DNA of 64,000 nt, taken from NCBI GenBank assembly GCA_026874595.1, contig CM049306.1:60952019-61016018 (forward strand). Direction: 5' to 3'. Shown one piece after another: positions 53,351-64,000 of this stretch (position 1 is the first letter of the stretch; each line of letters begins with the position of its first letter). The position numbers and the translations under genes are program-made. This DNA comes from Sipunculus nudus (Eukaryota > Annelida > Sipuncula > Golfingiida > Sipunculidae). The notes beneath the pieces are model-generated. The model was not told the origin of the DNA, did no database searches, and was given only the letters and a program-made list of their open reading frames with translations.

Positions 53351-56300
53351 AAGCCAATTTATATATTTATTTTTTCTGGTTAATAAACCATAAACTCCAT
53401 ATGAGAAATCTTGACAGGCACTTGAAATGTTTACTAGTGTTATACTTGCCTTTCGTTGTTTCTGCCGAGCCCGTTTTGCAGCCTTTGTGCTCAGGGCCCT
53501 TTCAGCGTTCTTTTCATCCTCCCCACCATTTATATACTGCACAATTTCATCAATACTCAAACCTCCCAGTGGATCTTTCTGGCACTTTGGTTCCTCTGGC
53601 TTTGGCTCCTCAGGTGGAGGTTCGACTACTTTATCATCGTCAGTTGTCTTTAGTTCATTCTGCAAAACATATTCATAATAATATAATGTATTTTCAAAAA
53701 CTATCCATGGCTTAACTGCATGCAATAACACAGACCTATATCATAAGTGTACAAATCCTGAACTAGAGGTAACCAGAGGACTAACAGCAGTTAGCAAATA
53801 ATATATGGCTATCAAAGACCTGCAAATATTTCAACAGCTGCTTTGATGAAAATATAGTAAGGCTAAATTTTTAGGGCCCCACCTTGGTGGCCTCCTGTAG
53901 TAATCATGTATTAATCCATCTGTCTGGATATTTGATGCGTATTTTCTCAAGTCCTGTTTAAGGAATTGCTGTGATAAACAGCTGAAGACTGACAACCATG
54001 AGAAGATGTGCACTACTGAATTTTATACCCATCATGCATCAGAAAGACAATATGGATGCCAGGAAGGTATTTCTTAATTGCTTTAGCTTGTATTAGGTCA
54101 AGAACCATTCACAGTGCTGCAACTTAGGATTTAATTTTACAGCCTGTGATAATACTTATAAACAAGCTTCCAGTATGAAAGTAAAAATATATTCCAGTAT
54201 TCCATATATCTATTGATTTTGTAAAATATTGGCAATGTCACAGAAAAAAAATCTTTGCTAATAAAATGCCTCTATTATGAAATATTGACATTGCATGTAT
54301 ACTGCACTCAATAACTTCAGGAAAACAACCTAAAATCACCACCTGAAGATGAAGATTTTAGAAATAAAAGTGTAATAAGGGCACCACAAAGTGGAGCATC
54401 CCTTTGCATGGGGCATCATTAGAATAGGTGTATGACACAGTGTGAAAATAAGGAGGGCAGCTCTCTGGCCCTGACCTTTGCTCCTGTGACCTCAAACTAA
54501 ATAGGGTTCTTCATCCATAGGTGGGTGAGCCATATGAGCAAGATGACACTGACAGGTGTTGGTCAAAGGGTTTGGCCTAAAATGGGCCACAGGCTTTTTC
54601 AAAAAGTAGGTGCTGTGGCTGTGACGTTTGACCCTGTAACATGAAAAACCATAGGGTTCTTCATTCATAGGTGAGTGAGCCATATTTGCAAGATGAAAGG
54701 TTTTGGTCAAACGGTTTGGGTTTCAATTGGTCCACAAGCTTTTTCAAGAAGTGGGCCCTGTCTGTGACCTTTGACCTCAAAATCTATAAGTGAATTCATT
54801 CATCGGTAGATGAGCCATGTGTGCGAGATGAAAGGTTTTGGTCAAACAGTTTGGCTTTATATGGTTCCACAAGCTTTTTCAAGAAGTTGGCCCTGTGGCC
54901 GTGACCTTCGACCCCATGACCTCAAAATCAAAAGGGGCTTTCATCTACGGGTAGGTGAGCCGTATGTGCAAGATGAAAGGTTTTGGGTCGAACGGTTTGG
55001 CTTTCAATTGGTCCACAAGCTTTTTCAAGAAGTGGGCCCTGTGGCCATGACCTTGTGACCTCAAAATCGAAAAGGTTCTTCATCTATCATTCTATGGGTC
55101 AGTGAGCCATATGTTCAAGATGAAGGGTTTTGGTCATACAGTTTGGCTATAAATCAATCCACAAGCCAATTCTGGACAGACAGATGCACGAACGGAGGCT
55201 TTACTATAACTTTGTTGCAAGGGAATAAAATAGTATCCATCCCTGAAAAGGGTATAAAAAGAATTTTTGCCAAATTATGTTACTTTTAAACAAGGCCTAC
55301 AGGCCTAATGCGAACCTGTGCATATGGATATACACCAGGTATAACGCTTCAATGTTGAACCGCTACTTTTCATATATATGAACAATGCAAGTACTAAACA
55401 TTTTGAACAAGAAACAATACACAAACATCACTGCTGAAATTCTGGCATGGGTGCACACAACACAAAAATTATTGTAGGTGGCACCACCAGTCTTGTATAT
55501 GACAAAGCTATTTGACATGTATAAATATGCCCAATTTCAGGCTGATATATCAAATTCATCCGTAGAATTAAGCAGGCACATACACTTTGCAAAAGTCATT
55601 GTAGATGGCAACACCTGTCTTGTGAACGAGAAAGCCATTAAAGACACATAGACAGGTCAGAATATCAGCCCAATACATCAAACTTACCTTGAGTCTGATG
55701 CACGGGGCTGACCAGGCTTAGGTGAGAAAGGCTGTTGCCCCAAGTGTACTGTGACAAATTACTGGCTCAGGCTACTGCACTGAGTGAACTCTTGACCTGC
55801 ACCTGGCTAGACTGAGTGAACTTTTGACCTGTACCTGGCTGCACTGAATGAACATGAGGTGATCACATGATACTCATGAGGTGATCACATGCTACCCATG
55901 AAATGATCACATGCTGCCCATGAGGTGATCACATGCCTTGTGCTTGGCTGCACTGATTGAACTCTTGACCTAAATCTGGCTGCACTGAATGAACTCTTGA
56001 TCTGTTGCCAAATCTGAAACAGTTGGCAGTTTCTCAACCTATCCAAGAAACATACACAATCTTGGCCTGTTATGTAACTCTGCTAAAATTTATCCAACAC
56101 AAACCATTTGAACAAACTTGAGAAGGCTCGCCTCTGGGATCATTTCTGTAAAATATTTAACAGTTTGGCTAGACTCTTTACAAGAAGAAGAAGTTTTTTT
56201 CAGCTTTTCCCCTGTAAAATCTAAGTAAATGCAGATAGCAAAAATAAGCTGAATCCATCAACATTTGATATGTGACTGATAATTGCATAAAATTTGGAGA

Positions 56301-59300
56301 TGGTAGCTCCTGCTATTCCTGAGAAATTATGAATAGTGTACAGATGATATGTATTATCATAAATCTACATTTTTTAAAAGCTTTTAAAAAACATTCTTGT
56401 CAATATTTTCCATAGATATTCTGAAATCTAAATGTCTAGAGGCATGATGTAATGGATGATGATAAACTGGTGCTAGGCTAGATGTATCTGCTTCACACAG
56501 CTAACATATATGGTAAAATGACTCAATTCAATCTTTATGATTTTAGCCAAAATTCATTTTTTGGAACCATAAAAGACAATCATTATTAGAATGATTCAGG
56601 GAATTATTCTTGCAAAATATTAAACAAACTGGCCTCAGTATCTTCAGTCGAAAAGCGTTTTGTAGGTTTATAACTCATATGGGAAAATACAGCAAAATGG
56701 CAAAGTTCAGCTTCCCATAACTCAGCCAAAAATCATTGAAGCAAAACCATTTGAACAAACTTGAATTATCAACTTCTAAGGATAATTAATGTATGAGATT
56801 CAAGAATTTGGCCCAGTGGTTTTTGTTGAGAAGATTTTTGTAGCCACTCAGCTAACATGGGCTGTTATGGCATATGACTAAATTCAGCTTCCCATAACTT
56901 AGCCAAAAGTCACTGAACTGAGACCATTTGAACAAACTTGAATTATCAACATCTAAGGATAATTAATGTGTGAGATTTAAGAATTTGGCCCAGTGGTTTT
57001 TGAGAAGAAGATTTTTGTAGCCACTTAGCTTACATGGGCTGTTATGGCATATGACTAAATTCAGCTTCCCATAACTCAGCCAAAAGTCACTGAACTGAGA
57101 CCATTTGAACAAACTTGAATTATCAACATCTATGGATAATTAATGTGTGAGATTTAAGAATTTGGCCCAGTGGTTTTTGAGAAGAAGATTTTTGTAGCCA
57201 CTTAGCTAAAAATGGGCTTGTTATGGCATATGACTAAATTCAGCTTCCCATAAATTAGCCAAAAGTCACTTAACTGAGACCATTTCAACAAACTTCAGAA
57301 AGCACTACCCTAGGATCATTTCTGTGCGATATTAAACAATTTGGCCATTTCGTTTCAGAGAAGAAGTTATTTGTAGCTGTCAGTATGATACGGGCACTGA
57401 TGACCCCCGTACAAAAAAGGCCGATGCAGGTGGCGCCACCAATACCTCAATTTCAGATATGACTCATGGGACCAACATTGGCATAAAATTTGGTGATGAT
57501 AGCTCAAGCCATTTCTTAGATTGTAATTTTAGTATGCTTTTTTGGACAGATGACTAAGTTCAACATCCAGTAACTCGGCCAAAAATCACTGAACTTAAAC
57601 CATTCGAACAAACTTGAGAGAGATTGTTCCAGGAATCATTTCTGTAAAATATTGGACAATTTGGTTGAACAGATTCTGAGAAGAAGATTTTTTAAGCTTT
57701 TTTAGCTTTTTCCCTATAAAATCTAAGAAAATTCAGTTAGCCAAAAAATAAGCAAAATCCGAAAGAGTTTTTTAGATGACTAATTTTATGCATAAGATTT
57801 CGTGATGCTAATTCTTGCCATTTTCAAGATAGTATGGGTTAACGTACAGACGATGGATGACGGACAACGCCACACCATCGCATAAGCTCACAGGTTCGCT
57901 AAAAAGTATGGAGTGGCAGCACTGCATTCAAGCATTTGCCGAGAAACTTTTATCGATGAGAGAATATGTGCAATCGAAATTTCAGACCAATTGCAGCCAT
58001 AGCCACCAAGAAGTGATCTTTGAATTCCATCTATGCACATTATCTAAAGAAATGGACAAGCAATTTTCTGTGAAAATTTAAGGAGGATTTACACCAGAGA
58101 GAATGCTCAATAATGAATTTCAGAACCATAAATATCTATCTATTTGTTCTCAATTCTTGTTAAATACTTCTCTAAAAGCCATAATCATTATCATGTGAAG
58201 TATAGTATATAGTATAAACTTCCAGGAGCAAAAATTTAAGGAATCTTGACAACTTGAACCCAATTAGCACTCACAATCTGCATATAGCAAAATCAGGTCC
58301 TGCCTACCTTTTTCTTGAGCCTCAACCGCAACTTGTCCCTCATCTCAGTGTAATTTTTGCTTGTAGGTGCAACTGGTGGCTGTAAAATAAAGGATATTAG
58401 CCATTTATACAAAGGTTTAGATGGCATTTTGGAAGAAACTTTTACAGGAATAAACTTGGTACCTTTCATCTAAAATCATCAGAAATGCTACATTGATCAC
58501 TATCAGTATTTTTAATCCTAGTTCTCATGATACTCCTGTGATCATTAGCTGGCTTTTTCACTCATTATTCAGTCCCTAAAATGTGACGTACTTGGTTAAA
58601 ACATTTTTACTATCTCTAACATTACGTTTTTTTTTAGTTGTCACATAAACACACCAAGTGCTATAAAATGCATTTTACATGAATTTAAAATAATATCTTG
58701 CCAATCAATGTTTAATATATCTCTGTTTTTCACATCCAATAAAGATTTTAAGTTACAGATTTCTCAGATTGTCACTAAAACATTTCTTCTATTTGTGTTT
58801 CATTTCCAATAGTGAACATGGAACATGTTAATTTTTCTGTATAATAAACTGATGGACTTAGTAAATTTGTTAAGTATTCTGTCTACAACTTGATGAAACA
58901 GGTCTCACTGACCAGATTTCAGATATGAAAAGAGATATTACCTAAAGTTAACAACATGCAAAATTCCAGCTCAGTAGCTTAACAGTTATAAAACATGCCT
59001 TGTTAAAACACAGCCAGACAAATGACAGGAGGGTCATCACTAAAGTTAAGCTGACTTGTAATCAGCTAACTAGAAATGCTAACTTACATTAGAATGGCCG
59101 AAGACCTCACAGTAGCAGCAGTCACAGTATTTCCCTTCCTTTTGATTGGAAGTAGATGTTGAGGAACTCTGTTCAGAGCAGCTGTCATCAATACTGTCAT
59201 AATTGTCATCATGGTGGCCATCACATTCAGCCTCATTGCACACTGTCGATGTACCTACACTCACGTTGCCCATGGCTGATGCTGGAGGTGCTAAATTTGA

Positions 59301-62300
59301 GCATGGAGCGGCTCCAGACTGATTCACTGCCCCTGGGTTTACCAAGTGTGTACTTTGAGCACCTTGACTGCTCACTAACTGACCTAGCTGGTTTGAGGCT
59401 GCTGTGTGTGAGTGTGTATGTGTGCAGCTGTGTGAAGGAAAATTGAAATTGCCAAGTGGTTGATTTAGAGTACCGAGTGCTCGTACAGCTTCTTCCTTCA
59501 GCGCCGCTGCTGATCGCAGCATCTCCGTTGTGAACCGGAGGGGGTATGAGTTAGTGCTGGTAGCAGTGGACATGTTGGTGTTCAGATTATTGGCGCTGAA
59601 TGGAACATTAGAATTGGAGATGAAAGGATTGTGTTTGAGACAATGGTCAGCCATAGACGTTGTCACATCGGATTTGGTGCCGGAGGTAGAGGCTGCGGTG
59701 ACAGTCACGTTGTTGGTGGTGGTGGTGATTGTGGTGGAGGACATGGTGGAGATTTTGTTTCCTTTGCCGGTCATGGAGTGGCTGAACAAAGAGCGGTTTA
59801 TAGGTTTCAGGTTTTTGAGACAAGCCTCGTGGCCATGGTCTCGAGGGGGTGGTTGAGATGTTGGTATTGTTGCTGCTGAGGTCAAAGATGCAGATGTCTG
59901 TGGCATGCTGCCCGTCACTGACACTGAATTGAGCGTGTTGTCCATGTATCCACCTGACAAGGCATCGTTCAAAAAGGGGTTCCCATTCAGTAACGGGGGT
60001 GGCGGGGAATTAAACAGTTCACTGCCAAGGCTACCCCCATATTTATGGGTATTTAATATAAATCGTGTGCTGTCATATGCATTGTCCCATTCACCGTAAG
60101 CGTGGTATATATGTTCCTGTAAGGCCTCCTGGGACTCCAGGTCTAAGCTGAGTTGGTGTTTTTTCTGCTGCTGCTGGTTGGGGTGCCCGGCCTTCCCCTG
60201 GGGCCGGAGTGGTGTGTGTAGTTCGTACAGGTGTGGGTGCAGCAGAGGTCGGACACCCCCTGCATTGTTGTGGTTGTGTAGATTAGGGTGGACATTTCCA
60301 GATGATCCGTGTATGTGCGGGTACAGGTGCAGAGCAGCGGGCCGTGGCGTGGTCAGCTGCGGCTGAGGGATTGTTGTCATTGGTTTACCACTCTGTTGAA
60401 GGCAGGCATGACACTGGCATTGATTCTCCTCCAGCTTTGTCTGTAACACAGGACTGACATTAGGTGCTGAAGGGTTACATCAATGTTTCAGACAGGCTTT
60501 CACTGTGAAGTAAAATCCTTATTCACTAAGCCACTATATTATTCTAAAGAAGGTTTTTTTTTAATTACCCTAATGTTGAGAGCATCATGGTCACACTGAT
60601 CAGTTATGTGATCACAATCACAGTGTTGGCCGGAATGTCATATTTTTTGCTTTTAATTGGGGTGCATATTATCTACAGTAGTGGATTATCTTTGGTGAAA
60701 GACATTATTACTAGTTTTCGAAGGGGATCATTTTTTTCAATATCTCACAAGGATAGGGTCATAATGACCTAGTTTCAAGTTATATATGAAGGGAAATTAG
60801 GGTGGACATATCTATACAAATTTTGAAATAGTCTCTACCAGGATGCAAAATTGGAACATTCTACCTGAAACAGTGGCAAAAGGGAGCCTAACCCAAAATA
60901 GCCAGAACACAAGAAGGAAACAAAACAGAAATCACAATAGCTCCTCCCCAGTGAGCTCAGCTAAGTAACTATTTAAATTTTGCTTTCTACCTGTTCAACT
61001 TTTGCCTTCTGTGAGCAATGGGTGCAGTCACAGCCTTCTGTCTGGCCCCGTTCCTGTAACTTGCGGTCAGCAGGCTTTACGTTGACCAGTTTCTCCTCCT
61101 GTTCATTCAGGCTCTGTGTAGCATCACCTTCTGCCTCCCCGTCCCCTGCTCCGCGCCCATCTTCATCATCCTCATCCTCAGATGTCTCATCATCTGAGTC
61201 TTTAGAGGCACCCTCTAACTCCATCCCATCCTCACCCATGATCTCCCTGTCATGAGATGAGATAATATTATTTATGTCAGGAAACAGTTCATGATCAGCA
61301 TGAAGTAAAAGGATCCAGCACTCATCACAGAAGAAAGCAGGTGAGGTACAAGATGTAGTAATCCCTTAATGGTAAGACCTCTGTATGACAAACATGATTT
61401 ATACACAAGCCATATTTCAACTATTTTCCTTCCTGAAGCAGATTCTTAAACATTGAATTGGTATGGGATACATATTTCAAACTGAACCCATATGAAAATT
61501 TGGATATACATTAAATATCATTAAGATACTGTCACTTGTTTATCAGCTTTTCCAAAACTTGATATTTTTACAATACAAATAGAAACAACTGAAAATACAA
61601 GTACAAGATAAAGATTTAAAAGGATCTAAGTCATGAACATACTCAAATGTCTCCTGACAGTCTTCAAATGGCAAAGCAAGGCGTTCTGGGTCAACCATGA
61701 TGGGGCTTGAGGACCCGCTGCTGGAGGTGGTACTGGACATAGAGGGTGGTGTCACGTCAATAATGTATCTTGATGGATCCTGCGTAAAAGGTGGTGCTGT
61801 GTGCACAGGCATCTGTTCCACTACTTCAGGGCTAATGATCCCACATGTTATCATGTGAGAAATGGTGCACTCATCACAAGGACACCTTTAAATATAACAA
61901 AATCATGAAAAATTTAAACAGATAAAATCAAGAGAAAATTCATATCACCACATCCCTTTTGTGTTTTAAATATCTGCAAAGCAATGAAACTTAAAACATA
62001 AATAAATAGTTTTGAAATAATTCTGATGTTACATGCAATATGTTGCTCCAAAGTTCTCCTTTTACTAAGGCCTAAAATGCATGGATGCAAAAACTATGAC
62101 TGTATATACAGTCAAGCCCGCTTATTGTCATGTCAATGGTGCATGCTTAAATTATGATAATAACCAGGATGTGATATTATGCGGGCTTCAACATCAATGT
62201 CCTTTTGAGTCAAAGAAAAAGCGATATGTCTAATGATATTAAATAAATCGTCAATAAAAAGGAAAAAGAAACATTTATGAATATTTTTTAAAGCACGACG

Positions 62301-63621
62301 GCATATAAAATTACGTTTATGCGGACCTGACAATTTATTTCCTGTAAGTTTTATGCCGCAATAACTGACTAAAATTCAACTTGCCAACAAAAAGGGACGT
62401 AGCGTCTGGGTCATGAGCTCAAATGTGTGGAAATATGCGGCACAGTTATAACGTTATGCATAGGCAAACTATTTTACTAGATAATTCTTTACCCACTATT
62501 GCGCCTTATTTTCCTTACATGTAATGTATGACTCAAACTTCCATGATCATCTTTGTGATAGGACTGTTCGAGGAGCGGGTATCGTCAAGCCATTGTCAAC
62601 ATTCTGAAGTTTCACGGTGATTGAGGTTTTCGACCAGGTATCTCCTCTAGTGCTCACAAAACCTCCAGCTTTTCGTTTACCCTTACAGGGGATTTCCAGT
62701 CGTAAGCAAGGTTTACAGCTCGTGCTTCATATCATCCCAGTGAAATGTCACCGAGGTATAAACTGCGGTCTTTCAAAGGCCAGGAGTTCAATATGTTTGA
62801 CATGTGATCGCAAACATTGCCTTTGATAATGTATAAAGAAATGCAATGATCTTAATTACCGTGGTATCTTAAGACGTTAATTTGCTAAGTGACGGGGAGT
62901 GACCCTCATGCATCACTACACTTGCCTGCAGCACACGTGGGAGATGTGATGGTTTGATACGCCTGACCGAATACAGGCTTTGCCTCGTTGATTGAAAAGC
63001 ATGACAATAAACGGGATTATGACAATCTTCCATGATATTAAACGGTCAGATTTACTATTGTTTATATAGGAAATGGTTTGGGAATTCAGATTTTTGTGAC
63101 AACAAACAGGATTTTCTATTAACCAATATGACACACAATGGGCTTGACTGTATATAGATAACAGAACTATCACAAATGCATTGAATGAACACATTACATG
63201 ATTAAAGAATTCACAAAATCAACTGATGTAAATGTATAAACACTTAAACAAATTTTGCTAGTCACAATACACATCAATCATGGCACAAAATATGTATGTA
63301 TAATAAATATATCACATTTATGCTCCTCATAATGACTTCATTATAAGCATTTTACAATAAACATAGTTAGGCAGTATGAAATTGGTACTTCATAGTACAG
63401 CTTTTCATGTATATCATGAATATCAGGATACAATATCATGAGTGATGATTTTCAATATTGCATTTCAATACCATCTACATTCCAGTATTCACTTTTATTT
63501 TTGCCTGTAAGACCTATGACCTCACCTTTTCCTGTTACAGTTTGGGCAATGGCATTCCTCCATGTTAGGCTTGGTACCTTGCAGGATGTGCCTCATTGTC
63601 TCCTTGAACTGGACTTCGAAG
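49956..63621 (-). CDS. FAM193A: FAM193 family protein (FAM193A/B orthologue), 5' end outside window
   Basis: Ten minus-strand coding exons: 63621-63526, 61885-61643, 61246-60991, 60440-59088, 58379-58308, 53659-53450, 52754-51792, 51376-51316, 50542-50458, 50064-49956. All junction phases agree, giving about 1,150 residues; human FAM193A is about 1,265. Cysteine clusters (ECHCPNCNRKR, CPCDEC, CDCTHC, CQCHAC, CDCCYC) are interspersed with disordered Ser/Thr/Asn/His-rich sequence. The C-terminus carries the family domain: PPVAPTSKNYTEMRDKLRLR, SIDEIVQYINGG, KAAKRARQKQRK, DEIFMPKYTLDLE and SERELEEFKRFC. No catalytic activity is known; the human protein has been linked to p53 regulation. Invertebrates usually carry one FAM193 gene, so A versus B is not distinguishable. 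Confidence 0.87.
50458..50542 (-). CDS. FAM193A: FAM193 exon with core of C-terminal domain
   Basis: Acceptor TTACTTTTGTAG/ATGAG and donor AAGCG/GTAAGC. It encodes DEIFMPKYTLDLENGDLDES then ERELEEFKR: an acidic segment followed by a short helix, the most recognisable part of the FAM193 C-terminal domain. Confidence 0.88.
51316..51376 (-). CDS. FAM193A: FAM193 Lys-rich short exon
   Basis: Acceptor ATTTTTGTAG/ACTACC and donor AGTTG/GTAAGA. It encodes TTSKKKNKKKNKAQDDLSSV, a basic run that could act as a nuclear localisation signal. Confidence 0.85.
51792..52754 (-). CDS. FAM193A: FAM193 large disordered exon, 321 codons
   Basis: Acceptor GAATATTTCAG/GCTGAA and donor GAGCAG/GTGAAT, phase 0 on both sides. 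It begins AEEKAKKGQETKNANVKETP, continuing the helix of the previous exon. A long Ser/Lys/Asn/His/Gln-rich segment without domains follows, and it ends DKPVRVEQ. Basic patches (SRKKKTKQKK, SSKKKGRN) are common. There is no trace of cysteine clusters here. Confidence 0.85.
53294..53350. repeat. (TA)n microsatellite
   Basis: About 55 bp of TA with TTTA interruptions in the FAM193 intron, about 100 bp beyond the GC donor of the neighbouring exon. Confidence 0.93.
53448..53449 (-). promoter_or_regulatory. FAM193A: Non-canonical GC splice donor of FAM193
   Basis: The exon ending at 53450 is followed on the minus strand by GCAAGTA. The context AAAG/GCAAGT is the strong consensus required by GC-AG introns, and phase 0 continues correctly into the exon at 52754. 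No GT donor preserving the frame is near. Confidence 0.78.
53450..53659 (-). CDS. FAM193A: FAM193 exon with conserved basic helix
   Basis: Acceptor ATGTTTTGCAG/AATGAA; GC donor. 70 codons encode a Pro/Glu-rich stretch (EPPPEEPKPEEPK), then GGLSIDEIVQYINGGED, then STKAAKRARQKQRK. The SIDEIVQYI helix followed by KAAKRARQK is a family signature and could bind a partner or nucleic acid. Confidence 0.88.
54430..55255. repeat. Tandem array, ~148-bp unit, 5 copies
   Basis: Units contain GAGCCATATGTGCAAGATGA, AAGGTTTTGGTCAAACGGTT, TCCACAAGCTTTTTCAAGAA, GTGGGCCCTGTGGC and TGACCTTTGACC. They recur near 54527, 54677, 54810, 54957 and 55105. The array ends with TCTGGACAGACAGATGCACG and CTTTACTATAACTTTGTTGC, a terminal motif typical of molluscan dispersed elements (from general recall). 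It lies in the 4.6-kb FAM193 intron. Confidence 0.8.
55770..56010. repeat. Compound minisatellite: ~33-bp and 22-24-bp units
   Basis: Flanking copies of CTGCACTGAATGAACTCTTG followed by ACCTGTACCTGG surround four copies of CATGAGGTGATCACATGCTACC. The inner unit includes the TGATCA palindrome. It lies in the FAM193 intron. Confidence 0.85.
56170..57905. repeat. Tandem array, ~177-bp unit, with terminal motif
   Basis: ACCATTTGAACAAACTTGAA recurs at 56746, 56923, 57100 and 57279 (177, 177 and 179 bp apart), with more decayed copies on each side. Units share TTGGCCCAGTGGTTTTTGAG, AAGAAGATTTTTGTAGCCAC and AAATTCAGCTTCCCATAACT. The right end reads CGTACAGACGATGGATGACG, then ATCGCATAAGCTCACAGG and TTCGCTAAAA. 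Such arrays are common in bivalve and gastropod genomes. It lies in the FAM193 intron. Confidence 0.85.
58308..58379 (-). CDS. FAM193A: FAM193 short conserved exon
   Basis: 24 codons, PPVAPTSKNYTEMRDKLRLR and LKKK, with acceptor TTATTTTACAG/CCACC and donor AAAAAG/GTAGGC. It follows directly on CDCCYCEVFGHSN of the previous exon. This Cys-cluster to NYxEMRxKLRLRL transition is the strongest FAM193 signature in the window. Confidence 0.9.
59088..60440 (-). CDS. FAM193A: FAM193 giant central exon, 451 codons
   Basis: Acceptor GTGTTACAG/ACAAAG and donor TCTAAT/GTAAGT, phase 0 on both sides. It opens TKLEENQCQCHACLQQSGKP and closes KYCDCCYCEVFGHSN, so a cysteine cluster stands at each end. The ~400 residues between are rich in Ser, Thr, Asn, His and Pro, including QQQQKK, a Thr/Asn run and CTHTHSHTAAS. 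Probably disordered; a DHGHEACLKNLKPINRSL island may be a short conserved motif. Confidence 0.88.
60441..60990 (-). other. FAM193 intron with a dispersed-repeat fragment
   Basis: 60690-60850 holds a TTCGAAGGGGATCATTTTTT, CAATATCTCACAAGGATAGG and GTCATAATGACCTAGTTTCA series. It resembles the segment at 39370-39440 (AATATCTCGAAGGAACGAAG, CCTAATGACTCAATTTTCGG). The end near 60950 has AGTGAGCTCAGCTAAGTAA. Confidence 0.5.
60991..61246 (-). CDS. FAM193A: FAM193 exon: acidic stretch and cysteine cluster
   Basis: Acceptor CATGACAG/GGAGAT and donor GAACAG/GTAGAA. It encodes EIMGEDGMELEGASKDSDDE, a long Asp/Glu run, and then CDCTHCSQKAKVEQ. In-frame ATGs inside the exon are not expected to be starts, because open frames with matching phase continue upstream. 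Confidence 0.86.
61643..61885 (-). CDS. FAM193A: FAM193 exon: CxCxxC cluster and conserved hydrophobic motif
   Basis: Acceptor TATATTTAAAG/GTGTCC and donor TTTGA/GTATGT. It encodes CPCDECTISHMITCGIISPE, then a Pro/Ser-rich part (VTPPSMSSTTSSSGSSSP), then LALPFEDCQETFE. The first cluster directly continues the cysteines of the previous exon (ECHCPNCNRKR). Confidence 0.86.
61886..63525 (-). other. FAM193 intron, nothing else recognised
   Basis: AT-rich DNA, with a slightly CpG-richer part at 62400-62800 where no exon with matching phase was found. Confidence 0.5.
63526..63621 (-). CDS. FAM193A: FAM193 most 5' exon seen in window
   Basis: Acceptor TTTGCTTAG/CTTCG and donor AAAAG/GTGAGG. It encodes FEVQFKETMRHILQGTKPNM then EECHCPNCNRKR: an amphipathic helix followed by the first cysteine cluster. 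It starts with the last base of a codon, so at least one more exon lies further right. Confidence 0.84.
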
Positions 63622-64000
63622 CTAAGCAAAGAAAACAAAATGTTAGTATCAAAACACTTAGTCAAAGTGGGGTCATTTGCACATTGAGTATATGTTTCCC
63701 TGGTATAATTTGTCTTCCTGCTCACAACTGAAAGCTTATATAATCTATTAGTAAATGTAGTGTAGCTGAATCTCTCTAAATTGTTTTCAACAAAGCATTC
63801 AGAGATATCAATGCGAATCACTTATAGTATGCATTCATTTTTTATTCTCTTCTCATCTTTGGAGGAATTCCCTTTCAGCTAACATAAAATACATGTCCTC
63901 CCAAAGAATTACAAGTTCACAGCTCTTATAAGAGAGAATATTTAGACCAGGCTAGCTTTTTTATCTAGTAACAATACATGGCTTAACTGCATGGCTTTGA
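63622..64000 (-). other. FAM193 upstream intron, cut by window edge
   Basis: No exon with suitable phase and splice sites was seen in these last 379 bases. Confidence 0.45.

Noticed and set aside
59156-60366. Several + strand open frames opposite the large FAM193 exon
   Set aside because: Antisense shadows of a GC-richer coding exon whose minus-strand frame has matching splice phases.

Overview
This is eukaryotic DNA from an invertebrate animal, most likely a lophotrochozoan and probably a mollusc. The evidence is AT-rich sequence, short coding exons with GT/AG junctions and kilobase introns, abundant microsatellites, LINE, SINE and MITE fragments, and several arrays of roughly 130-180 bp tandem units with terminal sequences of a style familiar from bivalve and gastropod genomes. 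The phylum is an inference. There is no bacterial-type operon, CRISPR array or phage.

Two protein genes can be reconstructed exon by exon. On the + strand, 7720-23116 is the LRRC27 orthologue: at least 11 coding exons, an N-terminal leucine-rich repeat block and a charged coiled-coil C-terminal half. On the - strand, 49956-63621 is the FAM193 orthologue (FAM193A/B): ten coding exons, with the 5' end beyond the right edge of the window. It carries repeated cysteine clusters, a large disordered central exon and the conserved C-terminal domain. The genes converge on about 26 kb of repeat-dominated DNA. A CpG-rich promoter segment lies just left of LRRC27. Left of that, on the - strand, is a probable first coding exon (6577-6628) resembling the myristoylated N-terminus of the MICOS subunit MIC19/MIC25. 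A lone exon-like block sits at 128-268.

Layout: 1-6.5 kb is mostly non-coding with a LINE 3' end and two MITEs. 6.5-24 kb holds the MIC19-like exon, promoter and LRRC27; LRRC27 introns contain a MITE, a SINE, minisatellites and a 1.4-kb terminal-inverted-repeat element. 24-40 kb is gene-poor, with a ~360-bp palindrome-bearing tandem repeat, GC-rich motifs, hairpin-ended arrays, a LINE endonuclease fragment and an unidentified two-exon fragment. 40.2-47.0 kb is a minisatellite of about 100 copies of a 64-bp unit with higher-order duplications. 47.2-48.8 kb is a second minisatellite. 49.9-64 kb is FAM193, whose long intron contains three more tandem arrays.

The two main genes are not known to work together. 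I found no convincing new multi-gene system. The most unusual structures are the 64-bp array with nested 768-bp and 1,600-bp duplications, the ~360-bp repeats centred on an ACCTGYACAGGT palindrome, the paired inverted termini around 34.1/35.6 kb, and the unidentified coding fragment at 34.9-35.2 kb. All exon calls come from reading frames and splice sites only; no transcript or database search was possible.
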